This document shows positions 49,136 through 61,340 of a stretch of DNA of 64,000 nt, in pieces. The stretch spans positions 29,943,115 through 30,007,114 of the forward strand of contig JAJEKV010000002.1 of NCBI GenBank assembly GCA_021234155.1. The letters run 5' to 3'. A model generated the notes under the pieces. The model was not told the DNA's origin. It made no database searches and saw only the letters and a program-made list of their open reading frames with translations. The stretch is from Isoetes taiwanensis (lineage: Eukaryota > Streptophyta > Lycopodiopsida > Isoetales > Isoetaceae). The position numbers were made by a program, and so were the translations under genes. Position 1 is the stretch's first letter; each line of letters opens with the position of its first letter.

Positions 49136-50099
49136 ACTCAAACAGTCGTTTTCTGCCATCTAGCACGCCTGGTCGAACGATCTCCAACTTGTTACGAGCC
49201 ATCGCAATGAGGCAAGTTTGGAGCCAATATTTGGGAAGGGTTTTTTTTGTTCTTCCTCTTGGGTTCTCTCCGCAAACCCTCGAGGGAACCTGTACACAAG
49301 CTCCCGGCCACTTCAGATGTAGGGAAGCATGCCAAAACTTAAACCCTACAGACTTAGTAGGATTTAAGTATCGAGGCATTAAAACAACTCCATCTGTTAA
49401 TGCCACCATTGAAATGGTAGTTCATGTTCCAAGAAACATCCCAAAAAAGAAAAAGTGGGCATCTACTGCGCGGATGTGCCAACCTTCAAATTTCTTCCTT
49501 TTGTTACGTACAGGAAAATGGCGTGTTCCTATAATTCGACACTTCAGTGAGCTCAAAACGGGGTTTTAATTTTGCCTATGAGTTCAAAGCAGCCAATTTG
49601 CTGGAAGCCGACTACCAGCGAGAACCAAGCTTCCCGGGGAGTTTACTCTGGGGCAACTGAGTAAACCTTTAGCTCAATGTGTTCTATTCTCTTTGCTATA
49701 GTGTAAGATGAAACGTTATCCGAGGCCGGTTGAACAATACTACTTGCACAAACATGTACCTAGTGTATGCCAGTCATTTGGATGTAATCACGTAATCGAA
49801 TTGTCGTTAAATGGCCACGGTATGCACGATCTTATGATGTCAGCTTGTTACGAGGCAGAAACACTTAGCAGGGGGCAAGTTTTGGATTGGAAGGATTCCA
49901 TGATTACATGATGGGTGCGGAGTATTTGCATGAGATGCAAGTGTCCCTTTCTTATTGCTTTATATTTTTGGATTTGTTTCACCTCTGATCTAGACTTATT
50001 CGTCATACTATTGTGGATATATGTGCACCTTAGCATTAAATCTTGTGCACAAGTGCGGCAGGCTTATGCTTGATCCGGATAAAGGAGGTGGATAGGTTG
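49136..50099. other. No gene recognised
   Basis: Both strands stay open over 49134-49569 (plus 126 codons, minus 91 codons), and composition is GC-richer than nearby. Neither frame shows a known domain. Confidence 0.35.
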
Positions 50100-50340
50100 A
50101 TGACTATAATAAATGGTTCTCTGTGTGGTATGTAGACTATGTAAACTTCAAATTTGAGTAATACGTATCACACTTTTCCATTTTCTCAAATTGCAACTCA
50201 TCTTACTAGAAATTTTCCAAAGAGACAAATGACCTTTACCATTGTTAGTAAATAGTGCTCCAAATCGAGAGATCATATATTAATCAGCCTCTCTGTTGCA
50301 GGGCAAGACAACCAGCTAAATACTGACCTTATAGAGACTA
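50100..50340 (-). mobile_element. Ty1/copia internal fragment, second copy
   Basis: Matches 56658-56893, the stretch from the integrase core to the 5' LTR of the copia element at 54-57 kb, with scattered small indels. It stops where that LTR begins. Blocks: GGTATGTAGACTATGT, CTCAAATTGCAACTCATCTT, GACCTTTACCATTGTTAGTA. No LTR is attached. Confidence 0.85.
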
Positions 50341-50792
50341 GTAGCAGTTGCGTTCTGCGTATCATCCCATTCCATAATACCTTGCTAATTTGGAAGGTGT
50401 GAAGAGAAAGAAATGCAAGTAGAAGTTGATATTGAATTAGTTTGGAAATAGTAGTATTAAGATTTCAATGTTGAAAATTTTGAAAGTTGTATAGAGATAT
50501 AAATTTTACCTATAGTGGTGGAACATGTGTGCTCACGTTAGGTCACCAATTGGCTTGGAGGGTGTCGATGGGTGTTATTCAAAGGACTTCTAAATAGAAC
50601 ATGGGTATTAGAACACAAAACACAATAATGCAACTTCTCCAACTATCGCTTACAAAAGAAAGCATTTTTATAGTTACAGGATATCACTAACACATGAGGT
50701 ATATATGCCATGACCACTTATTGGGTGCATTTGGTTGCATAGCAAACTTCTTTATATTTGTCAGGGTTGTAATAAAATGTTGAGCATGTACC

Positions 50793-51065
50793 GATTCACA
50801 AATGGGAAGGTGTACCGGTGAGAAAGATTAGCTGCGTATACGACTACATTTGATTCACAAATGGGAAGGTGGGCAAAGAAGGTCACATGTATCACGACTA
50901 CATTTTTCCCTCATTTACACACAATCTTAATGTATACTTTTATTATTGTAATATAAGATCAACTTGTAGATAATGAAAGGTCACATGTATCACGACTACA
51001 TTTTTCCCTCATTTTGCACACAATCTTAATGTATACTTTTATTGTAATATAAGATCAACTTGGAT
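50793..51065 (+). repeat. Two adjoining tandem duplications (59 bp and 99 bp)
   Basis: GATTCACAAATGGGAAGGTG occurs at 50793 and 50852. Then GGTCACATGTATCACGACTA with a downstream AATCTTAATGTATACTTTTA block occurs at about 50880 and again at about 50979. The copies are nearly identical, so the duplications look recent. Confidence 0.9.
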
Positions 51066-54000
51066 AGAAATCGTTGGTAACTTATGTTCTATATTTACAA
51101 AACGTTGGTAACTTATATTCCTCTACATTGCAAAAGAATCACGCAAGAAGTGTGAGTAATACTTGATGCATTGAATGTCCATTCTCCATTTTGACTGAAA
51201 AATTGAGAACATTTGCAATTCCCAATTTCATCTTAAATTACAAAGGGAATTTATCATAGAGATTTGTTGTGGTTTTAAAGAGATATGTTTTGAACCCTTA
51301 GGGTGAAGAAAAACTTAGGTGGACTCTAATGAGAAGATGGAAAATGCAAAGTAAGAACAATTTAAAATCTGTAAATGTTATTAACCACTTTGCAACTTTG
51401 GCTCGATGTATCTTTCGGGCATTGAAACAACACTTCTAATTACGCCATAATGATCACGAATCTTTCAAGAATGGCCTTAGTGCCACATATGTTATTTACA
51501 CTTATTCTTATGCTAGGTGAACTATACATTACCATCTTAATTTGCATCTGATGTTGTTTAACGTGAAGAAATTACTAAATAATATAATGTGGTGCAGCCG
51601 TATGGCACACTATAAAATGATGAGTTGCCTCAAGCACCGGAGCTCTTTACATTGCAAAAGAATAACATGTCAAAGCGAATATAGCGGACATGAATAAGGC
51701 ATGAAACATGCGCACATTGACAATAAAGCATTAGAGATAAAGAGTTGGCACAAATTTCGTCAAAAGAGGAGGAATGCTTGAAATCTGAGAATTGGGATGG
51801 GAAATAGCAATAGCCCAACATAACATATGGACATATAGAAATTCAGCACACTCAATGATTACTTTTAAATCAAATAATAGTATGGCCTTCCATAATAATG
51901 ATACTTCATGTTGGATCTAGATGACAATAACTGGGCGAAACTACGCACAAATAACCTCTACTGCCAATTGTTTAACGCACATAACACACTAAACAATAGA
52001 AGGAAATAGTCTCAGTTCTCACATACATTGATTAATAAATGCAATGACGAAATTCATAGTAAAGTTCAAAAGGATTATTTTATTTGCATGCCCTTGGGTC
52101 ATTCCCAATTCATTGCAAGCGGTCGGGAGATTATAAACCATGTATGTTTAATCTTGTGGAGTCAAAGGCAAGAGCAGCTCTACCAAAGGGAAAAGATGAT
52201 ACGTAAAGTCAATGCTAGCGGAACTCTTGGCTGATCTATTTCCCTCTGGTAGTTTGCAATATTGATATTCCTAGGTGGAAAAATGGTTTTGGGCTATTTT
52301 TAGCCCGATAAGGACCTATGGAAATGTCATTGGATGCAGAGTCAATGCAATAGCTAAATCAAAGCTTGAATCTATGCTTGAAACCTATGCAATAGGCGAC
52401 AAACAAATCAATGGGCAATGCGCCTTTTGCCTATGAGCAGTCACGACAAAATAGGAGCTTCAAGTGGACACAAAAAGAGATAATCACCAACTGAGAAGAC
52501 TTATGTGTCAGCCCCAGACATTCCACATACCTTTATCTGCAGAAAAATCATAAAAGGGTAAATTCTTTAGGTTAAGAAACATTCATGGAATGAGAAAAAG
52601 AGAATTGAAGCGGTCAGTAGCAGCCATAAAAGCTACAGCAGCTTAGATCGATGTAGCAAAAACAATAATTTTGCCTGACACCGACCCGATTACAATTAAA
52701 TTGTTTAGGCTGCAACACGATGGTTTACGGGAAACTTCATGGGCATTTTCAAAAGCATGTAAGCACGAAGCGATGGACATGAGTGTATTCAAGCATGGAA
52801 TAGATTTGCAAACTTTTTGTTGATCAATTTCATTATAGTAAGATATATAAAGAAAAGCTTGGCTGCTGATTGTTGACATGTCGTAGAGACACATGCACCC
52901 TAAATAAGGATCTAGCTATGTTAGAATAGCACCATATTCTTGAGAACATTCTCTTACACATGCGAACCGAAAACTTATTGTCAACCTCATCCTTTAAGCG
53001 ACCTTCTCGGCTTTCTTCTTACTTGTATTACCACAACCTAGTGGGTTTACGGATAATTCATTGATTTCGTTGTTGCATGGTCTTGTGTAAGGGCATTCCT
53101 GAAAATCTGATAAATGAAATCGAGCATTAAATAAAAAGGTTGTACATACATCTTTAGCGAGGAAGCTACCTTGCCACTTCTTAGATTACTTTAGCGTTGG
53201 GTAGCTCCCTATGCCATGGTAACACGATACATTACGAGGAACCATGTTAAGCTTGACTCCTCGAGAGTTGTAGGATCATTAATTTTGAAATGAGGATTTT
53301 TGCACAACTATATTGAGAACACCGCGACTCTTTGTACGGTAGGAATAGATTAAGTAAAATTACCGTATAGGCAATACCTATAAAAGTGTTAAACAACTCC
53401 TCGGGAAAGGTAGGATGCGTTACACAAATACGTGCACCTGAAATTCTGAAGGCGATTAGCGAGGAGTAAAGCTTACGGCAATATCAAATCAGAGCCACAT
53501 CTCCGCAAATCAAGCCAGTTAGCTGATTTATAAAAGCTTGCAAGACAAATCCGTCAAAAAATGATGGATTAAAGCCAAGATTTCCAACGAAGGTTTGTAG
53601 ATCACGAGGGGTTTGCCGATGGTCCAAATCGTATTGTCTAAAAAATCATATAAACTCTACCTCAGACCTCCTCTAAATTATAAGAAACCTTAAAATTGCC
53701 ATGGCTCCATTAGAGGCATACGCCGCTGGCGAGAATCTAACAACCTCTGGCGCAATAGCCCTAAATAAAATATTATCCAAAAGGAACCTAGGCGGTAAGG
53801 CTCACCCAGAGATAATCGGAAAGAATCTTCTATTTTCTTACTTCACACCACGTCTCTCATGCAGTTTCTCCGTCATCTGTTCTGAATTTTGTGGGAGATC
53901 CATGCCTTCATATCGGGGAAAGCCGAACCTCCATAAAGCATACTCACGAAAATCTTTGGCGATTTTGAATCTGAAACTTCTCGACATCAAAGCCCATAAA

Positions 54001-54070
54001 ACCTTAGGAAATGAACTTCAAAAATCCAAAAATTTTCTTCAAGACCCGGAAAATCAAATTTAAACAATAG
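51066..54070. other. 3 kb with no gene recognised
   Basis: AT-rich anonymous DNA. The largest plus-strand frame (53701-54063, 120 codons, ATG start, MAPLEAYAAGENLTTSGAIA) ends 8 bp before the copia LTR and shows no known domain. Confidence 0.4.
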
Positions 54071-54529
54071 GATATTTATCATCTCAACCATTAGAGAGAA
54101 AATCATAGTAATAAAGTCATTTCATATCTTCATTCAATTCACCATTTGAATAGATAAGCGGTGAAAACCATGCAAAAAGGTTCTCGCTTTCGAACCGAAC
54201 TTGATTAGAGCTCCTTGAATGGATAGATCTTAGTTCTACTTCAATAAGTAGAGATCTTTGCAGAATCTGTATGTCCCGGTCAAGCCATGGCAGGCTCTTC
54301 GATATTTCTTGTAGCACATCACATTCTAAAACTTGATTTATTTAATCATATCACTTAATGACCTAAAAATATAGGCCATTATCTACTATGTTTGATGCGA
54401 CCATGCCTTTACAACCTTATAACTTTAGGGTATAAAACCCTTATGACAATTACAGCAACAGGGTAGAAAACCCTTATAGATCTCCTTCTTTTCATGAATA
54501 TGGTAACATTACATACCATATTTTCAACA
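54071..54529 (-). repeat. Copia 3' LTR
   Basis: On the minus strand it starts TGTTGAAAATATGGTATGTA directly after a purine tract. About 459 bp. Conserved blocks with the other LTR include TAAATCAAGTTTTAGAATG and GGTTTTATACCCTAAAGTTA. Confidence 0.9.
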
Positions 54530-54537
54530 TTCCCCTT
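54530..54537 (-). other. Copia polypurine tract
   Basis: Reads AAGGGGAA on the minus strand, immediately before the TGTTGAAAATAT start of the 3' LTR. This is the expected place and composition for the plus-strand primer, and fixes the element's orientation. Confidence 0.8.
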
Positions 54538-55047
54538 AATGTACATATTTATCATCTGCTATGGGTATCTTGAGCTATCAAGCACTGAAAGCTTAGAATT
54601 ACTTCTCTGTCCCTTAGATTTTTACTTCATTGAATTCACTTTGCTTTTGTATCATTTATACCAATATTTTCCATGTAGCTTCATGATCACGTGAGTTGGT
54701 AAAACCTTTACACATCCATATATTCCACACTAATAATTTCTTTGGCAATCATATCCACGATAAAATGTACTTAAAGTTAGGTATGCTTATCCTTTCATGT
54801 AAAATAGGATTTTTAGCTAGCAATGCAAGCGATATTATCAATAAACAATGTTGTAGGATTGTTTTGAGCTGCTCCTATTTCACCTAATAATCTCGACCCA
54901 AACAACTTCTCTGCAATAGGCTGCAATATGTAGCATAATAGCAGTTTTCTTTGTGTTTTTGTCGCTTTTCACTAAAGGTTTTCCTATGATTTAAGTGTAT
55001 GCAAATGGATGTACTAATCGTGCATCTAGAGTGCACCATTTAAAGAC

Positions 55048-55190
55048 CATTGATTTAGCCTTTTTTTTCAATGGTCAACAACCAATGGCTCACAACAAAG
55101 CCCTTTTTTTGTCGCGTGTGGTGCATAATGGAGCTACATGAAGGGGCCATTGATTTTAGCCTTTTTCAATGGTCAACAACCAATGGCTCT
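55048..55190 (+). repeat. Direct duplication of a 45-bp block inside the copia element
   Basis: CCATTGATTT(T)AGCC, then a T-run and CAATGGTCAACAACCAATGG, occurs at about 55048-55092 and 55146-55190. Each copy has CCATTG/CAATGG inverted ends, so each can form a small stem. Confidence 0.8.
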
Positions 55191-55251
55191 TTTATATGTT
55201 GGATGTTAATGGGCTATACACCCTTGTTTTACTTCTCCATGATATTGTGCT

Positions 55252-55530
55252 TCACCAATTTGCAAATATATCGAGGAAGTAGATTCTAGGTATCCACATC
55301 TCACCCCAATGCATCACGAATATGCGATTAACTCTAAGCTTGTATTTGTAGATATTATATTCATCACAAGTTCCTTTGAAAATCGAGACCACCGCATTAA
55401 GCTTGATGTTGTTTTCATGATTATTTCCAAAATCTCTTGGCTGATTTACACTATGCAATGTCAGTCTCTCTGCGGAGTTGGCTATGTACAAAAGACATCC
55501 CACCAACTCTCTATATGGATATTTCTCCAT
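55252..55530 (-). pseudogene. Copia RT C-terminal fragment
   Basis: The start of this frame, PYRELVGCLLYIANSAERLT, matches the conserved copia block PYRELVGSLLYL.N..RPDI, followed by SVNQ and a degenerate IFKGT (usual YLKGT). The second half has drifted. It lies in the expected order after integrase on the minus strand. Confidence 0.78.
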
Positions 55531-56490
55531 TTGTGCTAGCTGATTAGTAAGTTAGGACTTAACTCCACTTAATTTGAGACACAGCCAGCTAGGGTGTTTT
55601 ACACTATTGCGATCAATCAATCAATTTCTTCAACACCTCGAATGTTGCTGCTCAGTCGGAGTTAATCTTCTTTCTTCGATTCTGTCTTCAATGCCAAGGA
55701 ATTTTTGTAAAGACCTAGATTAGGTCATTTTGAAACCTATTGCCCTTGCTTGTTTGCAAGTTTAAACATTCCATATTGTACTCCATTTTCCTTTTCCATT
55801 TGCAATCTTCCATTCCTCTGCATCCTCACTAGATATAGCTTCTTCATAACTCACAGGGTATACTTGGTTCCAAGTAGCATGATTTCATTTATTTCTATTT
55901 CATTTCTTTGTAGCCTTTTGATGTACATGAATGTCCTCCCATAATCATCATAATTTGCATCATGTTCCCTTCCTTCTTCTCCAACTTCTATTTTTCTAGC
56001 CTTCACGCCTGATTAGCTTCTTTTGTTATTTTCTTGAGTGTATTCATGCTCAATATCATTTCATCTCGGTTAGCTGCTTCATCTTGCTTTTGTGTTTGTA
56101 TCCTCCTTTTCATCATCATCAACATATTCCTGTTTATAGTTTGATTCACCTTAGGTCTTTTTATCAAACAATTGGAACCTATTATCCAATTCTTTCTGTC
56201 TTTATAAGAGTATCATTTCATTGAATCCTAACATCTCTTCCAATAACAATTTTCACGATTTACGGAATATACAATCTATAACCTAGATTGTTCATCATAT
56301 CTACCATAAAGCATTTAATTGCCACATCATCCAATTTTTCTTTCTTCCTTTTGAATATGCAAAAAGCAACACTACCAATACTAAAGTAATCATCACAGGT
56401 TCTGCGCTATTTGTCCATTTAGACTTCCCACGACAAATGTACTTTATTTTGTATGAATCTTGCATTTTGGCTTGCCTCCTCCATAGAAAA

Positions 56491-56754
56491 TTAGGCAGCC
56501 ACGATTTGCTTTAGCATAGCTCTTCTTGAGTCAAGAATGGACCTATTTTTCCTTTCAGCAATTCCATTTTGTTGTGGAGTATGGCTGCAAGTTACTTGCC
56601 TTCTAATTCCCTTTTCTTTGCAATAATTTTTAAATATACCATTCACATACTCACCACGACTATAATCGGCATCGGTTCTATAGCCAATGGTATGTAGACT
56701 ATGTGGCTTCAAATTTAGTGTCTGTATCACACTTTTCCATTTCTCAAATTGCAA
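56491..56754 (-). pseudogene. Copia integrase core fragment
   Basis: 87 codons remain open: RTDADYSRGEYVNGIFKNYC matches the usual (R/S)D.GGEY..F..YC block, and TPQQNGIAERKNRSILDSRR carries the third acidic residue of the DDE triad. Beyond it, past a stop, the frame goes on with MEEASQNARFIQNKV and KKEKLDDVAIKCF-like text near 56300. The leading part of integrase, with the zinc-binding motif, is missing. Confidence 0.88.
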
Positions 56755-56898
56755 CTCATCTTACTAGAAATTTCCAAAGAACAAATGACCTTTACCATTG
56801 TTAGTAAATAGTGCTCAAATCCGAGATCATATATTAATCAACCTCTACAATGTAAGAACAAGACAACCAACTTCATACGATGTAATGACCTTATAGAA

Positions 56899-57373
56899 GA
56901 TATTTATCATCTCCAACCATTAGAGAAAATCATAGTAATAAAGTCATTTCATATCTTCATTCAATTCACCATTTGAATAGATAAGCAGCTGAAAACCATG
57001 CAAAAGGTTCTCCTTTTCGGGAACGAGGCCGATTCGACTCGCTTCGAATGGATAGATCTTCGTTAAACGATAGTAAGAGATCTTGCCCGGTTTGTGATCC
57101 CGGTCAAGCCATGACCGACTCTTCGATATTCAACTGATATTTACTGTATTAGATCCGATACATCATTCTAAAACTTGATTTATTTAATCATATCACTTAA
57201 TGACCTTAAAATATAGGCCATTATCTACTATGTTTGGTCGACCATGCCCTTTGCAATCTTATAACTTTAGGGTATAAAACCCTTATGACAATTGCAACCT
57301 TAGGGTAGAAAAACCCTTATAGATCTCCTTCTTTTTCATGAATATGGTAACATTACATACGATATTTTCAACA
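56899..57373 (-). repeat. Copia 5' LTR
   Basis: On the minus strand it starts TGTTGAAAATATCGTATGTA. About 475 bp, aligned along its whole length to 54071-54529. The most divergent part is 57010-57150, where many differences involve CG-containing words. The inner end does not show the usual CA or a clear tRNA primer site. Confidence 0.9.
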
Positions 57374-60300
57374 ACCATTGTTTCGGATCATTCTACTTAG
57401 AGTTGATATTAGACTTGGTCTTAGATTGAATTGAGAATAGAAGCATTAGGACTGTTAGAATGAAGATAAATGATTGTGTAAGCGAGTTGGCAATCTTCCC
57501 TATGTCAAACGGGATTAGGACTTTGAATTGTAACCTCGCAAGGCCCCGAAAGACGTACCACAAAGATGTTTCCAAGGCAGCCTTTCCCGGTTACATGACT
57601 CCCAAGACCGCATGCTATCCGCTCTCTCCCTCCCTCCCCCCCGGGTGCCCTCTCCCCATGTGATGACATGGTGCCATGGTGGAATCCGATGCTGCCTTAG
57701 GTTTTCACAAGTTGTGGTCGAAATTGCTTTGTTGGTGCAAAGTGGTAGTGCAAAGTGCAATAGTGGCACACAAGGTGACATGGCAATGATATGGCACTAC
57801 AAAGGATGAGGTGGCATCAAAAAGAGCAAGCAAACTTTTTTCTTCCTGCGAAAGCGACTATATGCAAAAAATTATGGGAGATGACATGGCATGAGTATGG
57901 TGAGGTGGCAAACATGCGTGGTGAGGTAGCAAAATATGAAGGGTTGGAACAATGAAGAATGTGGTCCTAGTCTTATAAAGTAGAAAGCCCGTAGAAAGTT
58001 GGTGCACTTTTTCTATCTTTTCCTCCTCTTAAATTGGAGACCAATAGGTCTAGTTTAGGATCATGTGCACCTCATAAAGGTGGATTGGAATTAGATACCA
58101 CCATTAGCAACATCATTATAGGCATTTACTATAAGCATGGAGCAATGCAATATGCCTGTTTAGAGTTTTTGATAAGATGCGTAATGCAGTATAGTCTCAT
58201 AGATACAACCATTGTAGGTTATCTTGAGGGCAACATGGTGATGTTGTAGAAGCCCTCAAGCTTTTGAGAGGAAAATGTAGGACTAATGGTTTCCGAGGCC
58301 AGATAGGATACATATGTAGGTATCTTGAATGCTTGTGTTGGTTGAGACCTCTATTACATATAACGTTGGGCTAACATTTTTCAAAAATGCACTGAAATAC
58401 TCATTGACATGTATCCTAAATGCAAAGGGCATTGAGAAGCCCATCAAGTATTTAGTGGGGGTCTTGCCTGTATAGTACCACATGTACAATATCATGGACC
58501 ACATGTGCAGCAATATATGAACAACATGGATATTAACTAATTAAGCCCTTTTTGCTTTTTAAGCAAGTAGAAATTCATGGGAGTTGGCCGGACAATATAA
58601 CGTTAGGAATTTTCAATTGTCTTTGTTGGTATTTTGGTTTTGGGTTCCCATCGTGGCGGCTAGGATCTGGCCCTCGGGCCCGGTGATTTTAGTCATACAA
58701 AACACTTGACCACATTCCGGATGATTATCATAATATTAGATTATGCTCTTATTTCATTTTATATGCTTTCTTTGTTCATAATCATGTTAGAGACCTACGC
58801 CTTATGACATGTTGTGAGAGATTGAATAGCAATTCATGCGTAATGCTTTACCAAATTAAGCAATTCAAGTTAGGTGAAATCATAAGCCATAAGCTGTATA
58901 GTGGAATTAGAATTGAGGCCGATTAAACCCTTCTTTAGAAAATGAGCCATGGCCCTGATAGATGCACCCTCTACGTGGTGCAAATCTTGCAAGACTATGG
59001 GAGAGTGAATCTTATCGATGACTAGACATTGGGCACCTATTAGCTTGATCCAAGCGCGAAATCAAGGCAAATTGAAGACAAAGAGTTAACGACGAGGCAA
59101 GCAAATCTCAAAGTATATAGGAGCAGGCTAAGCCTCATCTCAGCATCATACATACACCATCATTCATCATAATTTCTTGCACCAATTCATGTCATAAACT
59201 TAACTTCATTTGAGATTAGAGAAATTGAGATAACAGATGAGAGAATCACATAGGCATACTCAAAATATCATGCTTCAACATAATATTATTCAACTGATCA
59301 AGAAAGATACTCACAACTTCAAGAATTTTGCCCATATGTCATCTTCCAAAATTGGGCCTCCCTTCTACACGAATTTTGGCTATCTTATACAAACTACACT
59401 TGATCCTAGCCACCAGATCTAGGCAAATCTCAATCTTAAATCCAAATTCTAACTACTATAAGTTCACTAGATCTTGCCATCTAAACTCCTTGCAACTACC
59501 ATGCTCTTCCAGATTCATGACACATCATCAGAATACCAACCATTGAAAATATTTCTTAAGGACTTTAATACTCCTTCAAGTCCATAGGTTCCACTTCAGT
59601 ACATCATAAATGCTTCCTCCATAATATTTGCACATTTTTTACATTTTCTCCACATTACACCCATATTGTTCTCCATGTTTGCACACATTTCACCAATTTA
59701 AGCACATCATTCAAAAATAGTCAAGGTAAAACACACAACATTATTCCCCCTTAAGATTATTCATCGTCCCGATGAATTCTTCAAAAATCTTTTCTTTGAT
59801 CTTCATGTCTTCGACTTGATCCTCAAAATAACCACAACTTAACAAAAATCCAATATCAAAATATCTTCAAGTCTTCAAAAATATCTATAGAAGTCTTCCA
59901 AGAAAAAGAAATACTAAAAACTTCTAACATCACTTCATCTTCATCAATCATATGGTGGCTAGTCCCATCCAGGTCAGTGGCACCCTCGCTCTACTGCCCG
60001 GTATGGCGCTCTATCCCCTTCACATCACTTATACTTTTTCATCACTTTTTATATAGGTCATGGGATGCTGCTGCCTTTCTAGGTCAACACATCCATCATG
60101 CCATCCATAATTACTTAAATAAAAACTAAAATTTGTACAACTTCTTTTGAGGCCTTCAACAATAAAGGAATTCAAACATTAGACTTCATTAGATTGCAAA
60201 AGCAAAATGCCGACCATTGTATCTTCATCTTCTATCTTGGACTTCAAATAACTTGTTGGAAAATAGATTGTGCCTAAGGTCTTCCCATGGAATAAGCAAA

Positions 60301-60857
60301 CATCTTCGAAAAATATAACACTTTATGTCTTTAAATGGACTTGAACTCATGATCAATAGTTTGATAGCCATACATTTATCCAACTAACCATTGGAATGAT
60401 TCGTATATTGATAACTTTTTTTTTCTTTCTTTGACATTCGCTCTTCTTCACAGCCCCTTTTTTTTCTATATCTGGCTGTTAGGGTATGATGGTGCAACGA
60501 CTATTGGATTGCATGTGGCCATCACCTGAGGCAAACAGGGCTATGGCATGGATCAGCCGATTTAGGGTAAGTATGGCAGAAGGACAAACAGGGTAATACC
60601 AGACAGAGGATGGATCAGGCTAATGTTGGATACGGCAGAAGGAAGAACTATGCAAAGAAATGGCTCCAGAGCTCCGGTAGAATCATGTTGTTGTCTCTTC
60701 CTCTGTCAAAGCACCTGCTCCTTCTTTCTTTTCTTCCTAAACATCTCTGATGCCATGTGCTTCCATTGAACAGAGGATCTGCATTCACCAGGAATAGAAC
60801 CCTCATCTATGTCTGTGCATGAACGCTTTCCAAGCTTTATTGCTCTAACCAATACTC
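57374..60857. other. 3.5 kb with no gene recognised
   Basis: Near 57760-57960 the words GACATGGCA, GAGGTGGCA and GGTGACATGGC recur irregularly, recalling the repeat words of the two LTR-like units in the left part. Short frames only. Confidence 0.4.
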
Positions 60858-61325
60858 ATGGCAGCTTCAAAGAACCTACACAAATTTGATGATCTCTTAG
60901 ACTGGTTGATCCGCTGCCCAAATCCTCTGTTAAAAACTCTGAATCTGCATCTTGTGTCTCTAAGGGTTCTTCTGAATAGCAATTTTGTGCCGATTCAAAT
61001 TCCTCCTCATCAAATTCTTCTTGCTTTAAAATTTGGATCTTTTTCTCCCTTTCCTCACCTGGCTCAAGTCAGGGACGTCCGCAGTCGAGGGGGTGCTGCA
61101 GGCCTGGTCCGAGGCAAGCTTCGCATTTTTAGGCCGGCGCCTGCTGAGGTCACCGATGCAATGCGTCAAGCTGCTGCCACTCCTGCTACTGCCACCAGTA
61201 TCCCTACTGCACCTCCTGCTCCCGCTGCCCCAACTGCTCCTGCAACTGCTGCTCAGGCGCCGCACACTACTCCCCCTGCAACCGGAGCAGATCATCGAGC
61301 GTCCATATCAAATGTCAACAAATAG
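60858..61325 (+). CDS. Leader ORF of the LINE (ORF1-like, 155 aa)
   Basis: An ATG-initiated frame of 155 codons just upstream of the endonuclease. The C-terminal third (about residues 95-145) is a low-complexity Pro/Ala/Thr-rich stretch. There is no visible RRM, zinc knuckle or coiled coil, so ORF1 identity rests on position only. It ends 16 bp before the ATG of the endonuclease frame. It may be a degraded ORF1 or 5' leader translated by chance. Confidence 0.35.
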   Translation: MAASKNLHKFDDLLDWLIRCPNPLLKTLNLHLVSLRVLLNSNFVPIQIPPHQILLALKFGSFSPFPHLAQVRDVRSRGGAAGLVRGKLRIFRPAPAEVTDAMRQAAATPATATSIPTAPPAPAAPTAPATAAQAPHTTPPATGADHRASISNVNK

Positions 61326-61340
61326 GAATCGTGCCTCCGG

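Larger units (their letters stand above)
54071..57373 (-). mobile_element. Ty1/copia LTR retrotransposon, internally deleted
   Basis: Two direct LTR copies flank 2.4 kb of decayed copia polyprotein on the minus strand. Order on that strand: 5' LTR (57373-56899), a short leader, integrase core (near 56754-56491), integrase C-terminus, RT tail (near 55530-55400), polypurine tract (54537-54530), 3' LTR (54529-54071). Gag and protease and much of RT are missing. No target-site duplication was found at the outer edges. Confidence 0.9.

Noticed and set aside
49134-49569. Overlapping frames on both strands as an exon
   Set aside because: No recognisable family and no way to choose the strand.
53701-54063. 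120-codon ATG frame next to the copia LTR as a gene
   Set aside because: No domain, no splice or promoter context. It is recorded under the anonymous stretch only.
54066-57378. Target-site duplication around the copia element
   Set aside because: Flanks (AACAATAG left, ACCATTGT right) do not match. Either the edges are mis-set or the duplication was lost.
57515-57809. Frames in a GC-richer patch
   Set aside because: Short, overlapping on both strands and without a domain.
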